In this document: piece after piece, positions 1 through 16,049 of the stretch
Numbering within the stretch: position 1 is the first letter of the stretch
Layout of the letters: the number at the start of each line of letters is the position of its first letter
Origin: Lepidurus packardi
Lineage: Eukaryota > Arthropoda > Branchiopoda > Notostraca > Triopsidae
Direction: 5' to 3'
Length of the DNA stretch: 64,000 bases
Assembly: GCA_023053545.1 (NCBI GenBank)
Contig: JAKZAN010000001.1
Span: 12,974,024-13,038,023 of the forward strand
The notes under the pieces: model-generated
Databases searched by the model: none
The model's input: the letters and a program-made list of their open reading frames with translations, nothing else
Told to the model about the DNA's origin: nothing
Program-made: the position numbers and the translations under genes

Positions 1-1883
1 AGTATCTGCTACATCGGGGCGATGCTTTACACTATATTTACTATTTGTGCAACGGGTCTATGGAAGTTGTCCAGAATGACATGGTGGTAGCCATTTTAGG
101 TATTAACTTTGGATGTGTAATACTAAGGGTAGAACTGGTTGTTAATTCTGTATTTCTGCTCCCAGGCAAGGGCGATTTGGTGGGTTCTGACATTAATATT
201 CATTTAGCGGAAGGAGGCGTGGGAGACATTGTAGTGCGTTCGAGTAGCGACGTGCGGGCGTTGACGTACTGCGACCTCAAAAGCATATCCATCACGGGTT
301 TACTAGAAGTACTGCGTTTATACCCGGAATTCCAAGAGCAATTCGCGACGGACATTCAGCATGACCTCACATTTAACCTACGAGATGGCTACGAAGCGGA
401 AGTAAAAACTTAACTTGAATCTATAAAAGGGAACCAAAACCGAGCTAAAAACGAGGTGACATTGCCCCAGGACTTGGAAGAATGCCAAATGAAATCGCAA
501 ACATTGCCTTCAATTAGTGAAGACGACGAAGGGACAATTGATGGATCGAGAACGCCTTCGCCTGGATCCCCCAAATGCGCAAGCCCATTGATCAACCTCA
601 AGCAGTAACAAACAGCCATGCAGAAATAATTCTTTTTACTGGGCTTTTATCAACAGTTATAACTCTATAAACGTCTTTTCCCCCTCAATTTGGGGCGTTC
701 TTTTGTTGCAAATTACAGATCTGCAGATGAGTCAACGAGCTCCAAACCTAGTTTACTGCCGTGCCAGAAATCCAGCAAAAGTAGGGAGCTTTTATTGCTG
801 AGACCAATCCTGGGTTGGCCGCCAGCGCAAGCCAGATCAATGGAATTCCTGAACGTGGAAGTGGATCATACCCGTACGAGCGTTGAGCGCTTAGATCATC
901 AAGTCACCGTTCTGCAGCAAGACATTGGAAGCTTAGGGCATGAGGTAAGGCTTAAACGCCAAGTTTTAAAAATGGAATTGAGTACTTGTTCTTTCATTCT
1001 GCATTGGCTCTTGCAGGTGCGCAGTACTTTAAGCAGTTTACAAAAGCTTCAATGTGAATTGCACGCCTCCATAACCTTATGGAACGGCTTCGAGGAAAAA
1101 GGGACCCAAACCGAGTCCTGCACTGGTACGGAAAAGACGATTTCACCCACCAGGGACGTTAAAACTGAAGATGCAAGTGCTTTGAACAAAGCTAGTGCGT
1201 CTCTAACGGAACCTGTACGCTCGCCGCCGAGAGCCGAATCTTTCCAGAACATTTCTCCGCCAAGTTCGCAAAGATTGTCCAGTGAGCTAACTTGGAGCAG
1301 TCAATCTCTACCCATTGAAACGACTCAGCATCATGTGCCGACCACCCCACCTCATATGGATGAACGACCGAGTTCTGCCCATCGAGAAAAAGCGCTCATT
1401 TACCCGCAAGTGCTAATCAACGGACTCCCTACTGAAGTGTCCGAGGTAATTGAAAGCACCAAAGTTAACCAGCGGAGGATGTCTAACCCGATCATCAAAA
1501 ACCACGGCAGCAATAGCTCGACGGGAATGACTAGGCCGAAATGTGCCAAGAAAGTTACCATTGGAGACGGAGAGGTCGTCCGATACCCGTCTCAGGACGC
1601 AGTGACCAAAATGGCCCCGGATTACTTCCAGAAGCAGCAATACTATTCAGCTACAGATATTCACAACCCCCTCAAACCCATTTGTAACAATAAACGGGAT
1701 GTTAAGGAGCCCTTGGGCAAGAACAAGCCTTTCCCATTCATGTTTCCTGATAACTGGTTAGTGCCCAGAACGCAGCCCGCAACTTTATCTGATTCCAAAG
1801 AGCCATTGCTGAGCCCCTGTCCGAGTCCTAAACCAACTCCTCTGACAGAAATCACAGACCTTAGAACTGGAGGGAAAAAGTGA
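1..1883 (+). CDS. Elk: Elk/KCNH-type voltage-gated K+ channel, 3' part
   Basis: C-terminal part of an ether-a-go-go family potassium channel, a plasma-membrane channel. Exons by splice signal and phase: <1-99, 166-401, 471-604, 719-944, 1017-1883. The first two exons encode the cyclic-nucleotide-binding homology domain, with YLLHRGDAL, NGSMEVVQNDMVVAILG, GKGDLVGSDI, DVRALTYCDL, then YPEFQEQFATDIQHDLTFNLR. The GKGDLVG and DIQHDLT wording is that of the ELK (KCNH3/4/8) branch rather than ERG or EAG. The tail has an acidic TLPSISEDDEG stretch, a short coiled-coil-like segment near VERLDHQVTVLQQDIGSLGHEV and a long low-complexity Ser/Pro region ending LRTGGKK. The 5' part with voltage sensor and pore lies outside the window. 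Introns at 100-165 and 945-1016 are multiples of three without stops, so a continuous frame exists through them. Family assignment is firm; the ELK branch is likely. Confidence 0.9.
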
Positions 1884-1976
1884 CTTTTCAAATTGCATTT
1901 CAGTGCCAAGATTTTTTGTTTCTTTTTACTTTATCGAAAAAGGATTCTATGCTGACCCTTTTACATTATTATGCGA

Positions 1977-1982
1977 AATAAA
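1977..1982 (+). terminator. Polyadenylation signal of the Elk gene
   Basis: AATAAA about 95 bases after the Elk stop codon, the only canonical hexamer close by on this strand. Confidence 0.6.
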
Positions 1983-1983
1983 A

Positions 1984-2599
1984 CTGCTGAAATCTGAAAG
2001 GTTTTCACTCAACATCCAATAGAAATAGCGAAGATTTTTCTTATTTTACTAATTAACAAACGGAAAGTTCGCAAGTAAAAAGTCATTTCGGGCACATAGG
2101 AATAACTGAGCTATGACTGTAAAGTATATCTTCATCGATATTAACTTATTCTTTGACAGAAAAGTTACCTTCATTTGTATTGTATAAAAGCAGAAATTGT
2201 TCAATTTATTTCCACAATTTCATTACCATATTTGGGCATAGTGCCTCTGGAAAATAGGCCATTAATAATCCATGTGGACAATTCCATAACAGTTTGCCAG
2301 GCAAGAAGGAGATAGCTCAAAGTGGATCTTAATCTTTAATAACCTTGTCCGTTAAGTATGGATGCATAAATATGATTTTTCACAAATATTTATGTGAAAA
2401 AGTTATCCTTTCTAACAAATTATTTATATTTATTTATTGGGTAGGCAAAATGACAAGAGCGTACAGCAATGTAAAACGGCAAGCAAGTGGAAATAGTAAA
2501 TTGAGAAATAAATACAAGAACATCTCGCTTACCGAAAATGGTTATAATCCGAGTACGGCGTGACGAAATACAGCGCCCCACAAAGCCAACTAAGAGCTG
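1984..2599. other. Intergenic, nothing recognised
   Basis: AT-rich spacer between the Elk polyadenylation signal and the myosin light chain promoter. Short open frames here have no recognisable content. Confidence 0.5.
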
Positions 2600-2612
2600 G
2601 TTGCTAGGCAAC
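2600..2612. promoter_or_regulatory. RFX X-box-like palindrome upstream of the myosin light chain gene
   Basis: GTTGCTAGGCAAC is an inverted repeat fitting the RFX X-box pattern RYYNYY-N(1)-RRNRAC exactly. It lies 23 bases before a TCAGT initiator (2635-2639) and upstream of the probable non-coding first exon of the sqh-like gene. The match is read directly from sequence; function is inferred. Confidence 0.5.
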
Positions 2613-2634
2613 GGGCTGTCCTGGGTGTTGTATA

Positions 2635-2707
2635 TCAGTTGCGTTGTGCTCGTTTCGGGAGTGGCCTTTCCTGTTGTGTGAAGAGATTTCTTGTTTCGTG
2701 TAATTTA
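2635..2707 (+). promoter_or_regulatory. Probable transcription start and non-coding first exon of sqh-like gene
   Basis: TCAGT at 2635-2639 matches the arthropod initiator, and a strong GTAAGT donor follows at 2708. The coding exon has an acceptor (TTTTCCAG) ending at 3137, twelve bases ahead of its ATG, so a 5' non-coding exon must exist; this is the best candidate. No TATA box stands at the usual distance. Confidence 0.45.
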
Positions 2708-3148
2708 GTAAGTTATTTTACTACCTTATTTCCCAAATCTTACTTCTAGTATTAGTTTAGAACCTAGTCCATTTGTATTACAATTATCAGTTCGGAAATT
2801 TGCGTTTTACCCAGTTAAACTGCAAGTTTCTAACCATCAGTGTAATCCAAAAGCTTTCCACCCAAGTAAAAACCCAACATGCACCCTTTCGGTTGGTTTA
2901 AAGCTTCTATTTTATTTCTTAAGAGCTGAAAATTAATATTATTATAATTAGGTCACCGTAAAGTTCAAGGATTAGCAAATTCTTAGCACTTATACTTGCA
3001 TGTGTTACACTGGAGAGGCTGACCTCATTTCTTTTTTTTATTCAACTCAATCTTTGTTCGTCTTCTAAGCTTCGTTCAACAGCTGCTTTTGCCTGATCCA
3101 AGACACTTATGTATTTCTGTTCTTCTTATTTTTCCAGACAATTCCATT

Positions 3149-3751
3149 ATGTCTTCCCGCAAAACTGCCGGACGTCGCAACACGACCAAGAAGAGGGCCC
3201 AGAGAGCCACCTCCAATGTATTTGCCATGTTTGACCAAGCCCAGATCCAGGAATTCAAGGAAGCCTTTAATATGATCGACCAGAACCGTGATGGTTTTAT
3301 CGACAAAGAAGACTTGCACGATATGTTAGCTTCCTTGGGTACGATAGCAAGCCAAATTCATCGCTCCTCATAAAAATAAAAAAAGAACGTGACCTAATTA
3401 ATGCTCACTCTTTCAGGCAAGGACCCTACCGACGATTACTTGGAAGGCATGATGAACGAAGCCCCCGGTCCCATCAATTTCACAATGTTCCTGACCATGT
3501 TTGGTGAGCGTTTGCAGGGCACGGATCCTGAAGAAGTAATCAAGAACGCGTTCGGCTGTTTCGATGAGGAAAACAATGGCATCATCAATGAAGAGCGTCT
3601 GCGTGAATTATTGACCACAATGGGAGACCGGTTTACTGATGAAGACGTGGACGAGATGTATCGCGAAGCTCCCATCAAGCGAAGCATGTTCGACTACATT
3701 GAATTCACCCGCATTCTCAAGCACGGTGCTACTGATAAAGACGAGCAATAA
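3149..3751 (+). CDS. sqh: Non-muscle myosin II regulatory light chain
   Basis: 174-aa regulatory light chain of non-muscle myosin II, which binds the heavy-chain neck and switches the motor on when phosphorylated by ROCK or MLCK-type kinases. Exons 3149-3338 and 3417-3751, joined in phase 1 within ASLGKDPTDD. The N terminus [10 protein letters not shown] and [15 protein letters not shown] carries the activating pair T21/S22 (T20/S21 without Met). The first EF-hand keeps an intact metal-binding loop starting at DQNRDGF (about residues 44-55); later EF-hands are degenerate, as usual for the family. Length equals Drosophila sqh, and most residues agree with the insect protein as I remember it. 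The basic N terminus favours the non-muscle form over muscle Mlc2. The 3' end converges on the Src kinase gene. Confidence 0.96.
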
Positions 3752-3776
3752 GCATCGTTTTGCTAGACGCCAAATG

Positions 3777-3791
3777 CCCCCCCCCCCCCCC
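3777..3791. repeat. Poly-C tract, 15 bases
   Basis: Run of C in the 3' UTR of the myosin light chain gene, 25 bases after the stop codon. One of five G:C homopolymers of 13-19 bases in the window. Confidence 0.9.
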
Positions 3792-3827
3792 ATTACCTTT
3801 TTTTTTTCTCATTTTTTACGACTATTA

Positions 3828-3833
3828 AATAAA
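3828..3833 (+). terminator. Polyadenylation signal of the sqh-like gene
   Basis: AATAAA 77 bases after the stop codon, in an A/T-rich context. Confidence 0.65.
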
Positions 3834-3839
3834 GAAAAA

Positions 3840-4649
3840 ATTATTAGAGCTTTTTTGGCTCAAGTAGCCTATACACGCTATGCGCCTAACACAAATTTCT
3901 TCACCCTGCTACTAACTTAAGCAAAAGTTATTATAAGTTTCTTTTTTGTTTAGTTTTTTACCGGAATACATTCCAGGGTCCAAAAATAAAAAAACAAATA
4001 AAAAAGTCGCGACTTGATTTTTTTTTGGGTCATGTATAAAAAAGGACTTTCGTTCGGGAGGCTACAAGGAGTACGATACGCAGGAAAAGTAATATGCTTC
4101 CAAATGTCGAGCCGACAGTATTTTCGCATTTGAAAAAAGTACCTTGGAATTCAAAAAACCACTTCCAAAGAGTTCCAAAAACAAGACAAAGAAAAAAACA
4201 AGTAGCCACTCACAATGAAGCACTCAAAAAGACATCTGAATACCGTATCATGAAAACACTAACACAAGCAGTTTCGCATTACAGTATCCATAATAATAGT
4301 AATTAATATAGTAAAAACAGTCGGTCCAAACCAACTGAGGCAAAGTATGACACCAACATGAGCACATGAGCATAATTCCGCACGTTTCCGCTTATTTTTT
4401 TCACATTAGGCATATTAATAAAGTTGACAAAAAAACGATAGTGTTGACTTGGAATTCCCCACCCCAAACCGTTTAACGCTTTACTTGACCTAACACGTCC
4501 CAGAATTAAAAAAACGTCACCTGTTCTATAAAAACTGCATAAAAACCAAAGGTTTATACATCTCTGGTAAGTAATGATTCTCCAAGTTACTTTTTTCCGT
4601 TTTTGTTTCTTCTTCCCAGACTCCTTTTGTGAATAGGTAAGCTAGTAAC
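3840..4649. other. Intergenic spacer between convergent sqh-like and Src42A-like genes
   Basis: AT-rich, with no domain-bearing frame. It must hold the 3' UTR of the kinase gene on the minus strand, but no canonical minus-strand AATAAA stood out to me. Confidence 0.5.
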
Positions 4650-10213
<5,564 letters not shown>

Positions 10214-11402
10214 GGTTGCAAATTGTGGAGAAAGGACACAGTTATTTAAAATCTAAAATAGCATGTGCAGTTTCACATAGACTGAACACGAGTTTTCAGG
10301 CTCAAAATTGCTATAATTGTTAAACGTTCCTTTCCCAGCCCGGACGATGAAATGTAATTATATAGCTCCACAAGGTTGTGTTATATCCACAATCCAGTCG
10401 ACACACAGAACAGAAGCCCAGCCTAAAAGCTAGGCAGGATAGTAGGCTTTCTTAACAATTGCACTGAAATCAAGTGCAAGAGGTCACACCCATTTACATG
10501 CCTGTCAGTTGTGTTCTAAATTCGCGTAAGTCACTTTAGTAATCAGTACTGTAAACTTCCAAATACCCGGATTCCAGCCAAGCTTATTTGTTCACAACAT
10601 CGACTGCGAAAGCAAGAGATCGCCCACGATCGCCCTCGGCTTATCTGCCCTTCCCGTTTTGACGCTCAGTTTATTTATTTTTGCATAGGAAATGCCATCT
10701 ATTGGAGGATACTTGTATTACACATGAAAAAGGCTTTCACTTATCTGTGTTAACTTTCGGCGGGAACAACCTAACCTGTTTAAATGTCAAATTCTATGCA
10801 CAAATTCTATGCATGTATAAATACTACTACACTATCTCTTCGTCGTATTTCGATTAGAATAACCATTATCCCTCAAAGGCGTGCTTAAACAACTTAAGTC
10901 TCTAAAAAAAACTCTGCCTTTGATTCTTCCAACTCCTATTTGAATTTGCATTACTGGCAGATGAAACTCTCTCCCTATATCCGTTACTAGTTCCTATGCC
11001 CTTGAAAAATAACGACTATTTTATGTAGTTTCTATATGTAACACTCCCTCTAGCTTCTATATGTAGCTTCTATATGCAACACTCCCCTGAATATTAATCA
11101 AAATCAGAAGGGTATGTGCTACCATCTAAGAAAGCTTATACTTACTGTTTTGCCGTTTACTGTCCTCTGGTATCAGACAAACTGACTCTGAATTGATGAT
11201 TTTGGCGTCTCTTTCAGTTTTCCCGGGATAAGTGTACTTGTTGTGGGTTGTTTACGATTGTTCATTATAAGCAAACATAGCAAAGAGTAGTTATATACAA
11301 GTAAGGTGTTCCAAGAAAGATATTTGATCTGATAGTTGTAACTTGTTTGTCTTTTCTTTTGTACAATAGGAAAAGGACTTGAAAATCCCTACCAAACCAA
11401 GC
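10214..11402. other. Divergent intergenic region, Src42A-like / CENP-L
   Basis: About 1.2 kb between two start codons on opposite strands. An acceptor (TTGTACAATAG) ending at 11369 suggests a 5' UTR intron for CENP-L, so its non-coding first exon lies in this stretch. Short direct repeats of CTTCTATATG occur near 11030-11080. No coding frame is recognised. Confidence 0.5.
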
Positions 11403-12755
11403 ATGGATCATCAGGAAGAAAATAGCAACAATTCTTCAGGAGCCAGTGCTTCCCGTAACAGACGTTTAGCATATAAGCGTCCTCTTCAACATGCTAAGAC
11501 GCCAGGCTCTGTTAAAAGAAGACGTTCAACAGGGGATTCATGGGGGTCCAGTAGCGCTTTCAGAACGGCTCTTCCTATGAGACGCTCTTTTAAAGATATC
11601 AGTGAAGAACAGGACGATGACGAGGACAACGAAATACTGCATGGTAACATTTTCTTCACTCGATAGTTTACCATGCTAGTTTACTGTGTTTTATTAAATA
11701 AGGGCTTTGTGTTACTCTTTGTGTTACAGCTCTTAAAGGAGCTACCTGGAAGTTGTATCGAGTCTCTAAGCTTCATAAATTTGACTACAGTCACAGGGCG
11801 CTCAAGCGCTTCGCGCGTTTACTTTGCTACCGCGTAGCTAACAGTTTCTTGGGATCCGCGGAGGAAATGACACTGGAAGGGTTAATCACACCTTGTGAAA
11901 CTATGAAAGTAAGTGACGCGGATGCTGTCCCCATTAGGATCACCATCACAGATACTGTCAAGGCAGACTTTGTTAACAAGAAGAGACTGGTGTATGAAGG
12001 CGTCATGGTTTCCTACTATAGTATAATGGAAAATTTCAAGTAATGTTATAAAAAACCATTTCCTTGCCATACATAACTTATAATGGACTTTGGTTTGGAA
12101 ACATCAATGGAACAGTGACGCGTACACGCATCTGCCTGTTCTTTTAGCCAGGGGAAGAGCCAAAGATAAAGTTCATGAAGAGCTGCAAATCATGTTTGAT
12201 TGCTGTATTCATCCCGTGAACATTCCTAGCGAAGAAATGCGTTGGATGTCCGCTGGATGGGCAGGTTGGCTTCCAGACAATGAAAGCTTGTCAGTGCACT
12301 TAGTTTACGAATGCGCCAAAGAGAAAGCTAAGTTCACGTTGAAATTTCAGTCAGCGTTTATCCGAGGGCTATTTAATGCGTAAATATTTCATGTGAGTAG
12401 TAAAACATGATTGATTTTGTTCGTTCTTTATATTGCAGGATTCGTGTATCTGACAGTAACGTTTTTACAGAAGCCGAAATGCAGGATTTTCATAAACGAC
12501 TAATGCAACAGGCGGTAACAGCTTATGGCATTGAATTCTACGCATTCCCTCTTTCGCTAGTCAAAACCGCGCATTATACCATTACTAACCAAGGAAAGGT
12601 GAGTTCCAGTTTTTTCCTCGTACGTCTAAAGGATACTGATTAGGTATAATCGTTTTGTATAGGTTTCCTTCGACGCTCCACAAGCAATTCCGCAGATTCT
12701 TGCCTACTTCACAGAATACTTCGAAACGAGATTAGTGATTGCCGATAATGCCTAG
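11403..12755 (+). CDS. CENPL: Centromere protein L (CENP-L)
   Basis: Predicted 355 aa in five exons: 11403-11643, 11730-12039, 12116-12379, 12439-12598, 12663-12755, all phase-consistent. CENP-L pairs with CENP-N in the constitutive centromere-associated network of the kinetochore. A basic, Ser-rich N terminus with an acidic patch precedes WKLYRVSKLHKFDYSHRALK, which lines up with WTLYSLTPLYKFSYSNLKEY of the human protein. Other aligned blocks are LPVLLARGR (human LPLFLANGA), FDCCIHPVNI (FDCYFSPLAI), RWMSAGWAGW (SWMAAMWTAC), and a C-terminal strand-helix region with ILAYFTEY (VLAYLTEL). The length is close to the human 344 aa. The start is the first ATG after an acceptor at 11369. A GTAAGT at about 11909 lies inside conserved coding sequence and is not used as a donor. 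The homology is recalled, not computed. Confidence 0.85.
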
Positions 12756-13197
12756 TACGTTATATGTCTTGAATTTGTTTTACTCCGAAGTTTTACTTGA
12801 ATTTGTTTTAAACCGGTCTCTTGTCCTTGGCAATGATGTGAAAAGTCCTTAGTTTCCGTTGTGTGTGTTCAGTTGACGCGCTACATTTTTAACTTTAATC
12901 GGAACTTTTTTTCTTTCCTAGCTTTGCAAGCAAGAATTTATCATCCCCAGCTTATCTAGGTTTGTGATTATCCCTAATTTACCGGACATGCTTGCATAAT
13001 AATACATATTTTGACTACTGTAAAAGAATTTGATTTAATTTACTACCTTGATGTGTAACCAATTTTATTAAAAAACGAAATATAAACTCGGTGAATTAAA
13101 TTAGACATGAAGTGGCAACGGCGCCCATGTCACCCTCTACGTCACGAACTTGAGCGAAAGTGACGTACGGAAGAACATACAATTTTCGGTGAAAAAT

Positions 13198-14713
13198 ATG
13201 GCAGATATCGGCCAGGAAATAGTGCAAGAGCTGAAGGAAAACTTGACTCAAAATGTCAACGAAACACAACGGACACCCAGTACACCTGAAGGAATGTTTA
13301 TGGCATATGGAAGCTTAGTTCTGATGGCTGTCTTCCCAATATTTATTGGAGCCTTTCGGTCTGTCAGACACCACAAAGAGCAAAAGGTAAAAATTATAAA
13401 AAGAAAGGTACTAAAGTATTCTTTTTTACGTTTGCCTAAAATTGTAGGCTTCTGGAGAAAAACCTGATACCATGACCCACAAAGATGCTGCCATGTTTCC
13501 CGTCATAGCAAGCTGTGCACTGTTCGGATTGTATGTTTTCTTCCAAGTAAAAGTCTTCTAATTACTATTTTAAGCATAAGATTATTAATAGGATTTATTT
13601 AGGTATTTAGCAAGGAATACATCAACCTGCTCTTGACAGGTTATTTCTTTGTACTGGGTATTTTAGCTCTAACTCATTTGATGAGGTAAAAGAAAATTAT
13701 ACACTATTAATTCCATTTTTGCCCTAATCGTATGTTTCCAGTCCTGTCTTTACAAGACTGATTCCTTCCTCGTTACCGAAAACAGAATTTCATTTGAAAT
13801 TCACCAAAGGCAAAGATACTGACAAGGAAGATCTAGTGGATTACGAGTTTACTTCCCATGACTTAATTTGCATGGTATTCGCCACTGTAGTCGGCGTTTG
13901 GTACTTACTAAAGAAGGTTAGTTGGACTACTCTAGCAAGCATTTCCCTGTAGCTCTTTTTTTTATTTTTTCAGCATTGGATTGCAAATAACTTGTTCGGC
14001 CTGGCTTTTGCAGTCAATGGAATTGAACTTCTGCACTTGAACAGTGTAATCACTGGCTGCATTTTGTTAGGCGGCCTATTTTTCTACGATATTTTCTGGG
14101 TTTTTGGGACAAACGTAATGGTGACGGTTGCCAAGTCGTTCGAAGCGCCAATTAAACGTAAGTTAGCAGTTAAACGTTGTTCACCTCAATTGCAGTCATA
14201 ATAAGCGTCACCAAAAAATGTATCTCTTTGACAGTTGTATTCCCTCAAGACATTCTAGAGAATGGATTTTATGCCAGCAACTTTGCCATGTTGGGATTGG
14301 GTGATATCGTCATTCCCGGCATTTTTATCGCCCTGCTCCTTCGCTTTGACCAAAGGTAAACTTAACAGCTTAATTCTTTACGAATTTCGAAATATATGTA
14401 TATTTTTTTTTAGTTTGAAGCGTAAGAGTCATTTCTACTTCAATGCTACGTTTATCGCCTACTTCTTGGGCTTGTTGTCGACAATCCTTGTAATGCACGT
14501 ATTCCGTCACGCCCAACCTGCCCTGCTCTACTTGGTTCCTGCGTGTTTGGGCACTCCATTACTGCTTGCATTAATTAGAGGAGATATCAAGACCATGTTC
14601 AAGTACGACAGTTTTAATTAATGTTTTTAGAGTGCCCAACCTAACGTTATTTACTTAGGTACGAGGACCACCCTACCGAAACTGAAGAGAAAGCCGAGAA
14701 AAAAGCAGACTAA
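13198..14713 (+). CDS. Spp: Signal peptide peptidase (intramembrane aspartyl protease)
   Basis: Predicted 364 aa of the SPP/HM13 presenilin-like family, which cuts residual signal peptides in the ER membrane. Eight exons: 13198-13386, 13448-13546, 13603-13685, 13742-13916, 13974-14157, 14235-14355, 14414-14602, 14659-14713; introns are 55-78 nt. Catalytic motifs are present: YD in LFFYDIFWVF (D221), GLGD (D267) and the PAL motif in HAQPALLYL (319-321). Several hydrophobic membrane segments and two N-glycosylation sequons near the N terminus (N15, N21) fit the family. The C terminus EKKAD has lysines at -4 and -3, a KKXX-type ER retrieval signal. The human protein is 377 aa. An upstream in-frame TTG is not needed; the ATG at 13198 starts MADIGQ. 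It lies 443 bases after the CENP-L stop codon on the same strand. Confidence 0.96.
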
Positions 14714-14785
14714 AGATTACGGTATTGGTATATTGGGTGTATCTTACGGCAGAGGCACAAAATTGGTATATTGGATCTGTGGTGT

Positions 14786-14791
14786 AATAAA
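14786..14791 (+). terminator. Polyadenylation signal of the SPP gene
   Basis: AATAAA 73 bases after the SPP stop codon. Confidence 0.6.
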
Positions 14792-14794
14792 TAG

Positions 14795-15244
14795 ATGACC
14801 TAATTTGGCCTGCCACAAGTGTTTCAGAATCTATTTTGGTTATTTCCGTCGAGAAGTTATGGCGTTTCAAAGCTTGTATGTTTCCTGGCCGAAAAGCCTT
14901 CTGTATACACAATTCCAGACCTTGATAAAAAAAAGTTTTAATTACCGCCGCAATTAAATACGCACATGAATAATAGATTGGAGCAGGTTTGAAATAGATC
15001 ACGGTCTAAAGTTTATGGGGATCGTAAAATGTTTTGTTATGGAACAAAAGCCGGATGCGATCATTAAGGTTTAGTTCTTTTTTTGTCTCAACTCGTCCAC
15101 GTCATCCACTTTTCCAATTTAGGTTCAGGTTTTATAGATGGCGCACACCTCCCCTTTCACCTGTAGAATGGCTGCAGTTTGTTCACTTTGTTGTTGAACG
15201 GCTTATTTAATTCTTGTTATTAGCTATGCAAGGAGCATAGCTTA
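14795..15244. other. Intergenic, nothing recognised
   Basis: No gene, repeat or RNA was recognised between the SPP 3' end and the tandem duplication. Confidence 0.4.
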
Positions 15245-15535
15245 TTCTATCGTTTTCCGGGCCAGAAGCGTGCCACCTCCCAGTGGGTGGTTTGGCACAG
15301 CAAGCTTCCCGTAAGCGCTGTGCATTTCGTGGGTGATTTCGTGGGGAGATGGATAAGGCTATTTTGCCAGCGGCCAGGAGGAGCAACTTGTTCTATCGTT
15401 TTCCGGGCCAGAAGCGTGCCACCTCCCAGTGGGTGGTTTGGCACAGCAAGCTTCCCGTAAGCGCTGTGCATTTCGTGGGTGATTTCGCGGGGAGTTGGAT
15501 AAGGCTATTTTGCCAGCGGCCGGAGGAGCAACTTC
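15245..15535. repeat. Tandem duplication, two copies of a 146-bp unit
   Basis: The unit starts TTCTATCGTTTTCCGGGCC at 15245 and again at 15391, and both copies run to GAGGAGCAACTT with only a few substitutions. It is GC-richer than its surroundings and contains the palindrome-like AAGCGCTGTGC. Open frames through it on both strands simply repeat with the unit. The high identity points to a recent duplication or a two-unit satellite remnant. Confidence 0.9.
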
Positions 15536-16049
15536 GATTAGCACGTTCTCTAAGCCAAATGAGCTCGGAGGGACGTTTTGCCTGCCCTTTCTTCGTCGCA
15601 TGGACGTTTACTGTTGTTGTGATTTGCAAGTAGTCTGTTCGTTGCTATGGTTCGTGCTGTTAGTTATTAGCAGCTACGTGTGTAATTCCATTTTTGTTTT
15701 AAGGATAAGTCCTTTAAGTTTTATTTATTTACGTATGTTTAAGTTCTGTTATTGGCGTTTTTCCTTGGGACCACTGGTGCAGGATTTTCTAGCACTTACT
15801 TTTCCAAACACACCATATCGTAGTGTTAGGAAAATTCAGTCGTCTATTTAGCGAAGTTTGATTTTCATAATAAAAATTTACTATCAATGACTGAAACGAG
15901 AAAAAATTACGCAATATTATATTTCAAGCAGGTAAGACAGGTTACAATAATTGATTGACGACGTTAATACAACCTGTGCGTACCTGAACCAGCAAGTATA
16001 TGTATGTAATGAAAATATGTTACGTAAAATAATAAATGTAAACGCTTAC

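Noticed and set aside
4094-4306. 70-codon frame after the myosin light chain gene
   Set aside because: Lys/Thr-rich low-information sequence in the convergent intergenic region, no homology recognised.
11900-11915. GTAAGT in CENP-L exon 2 as a donor
   Set aside because: The frame continues through it into sequence that aligns with CENP-L, and a better phase-matched donor is at 12040.
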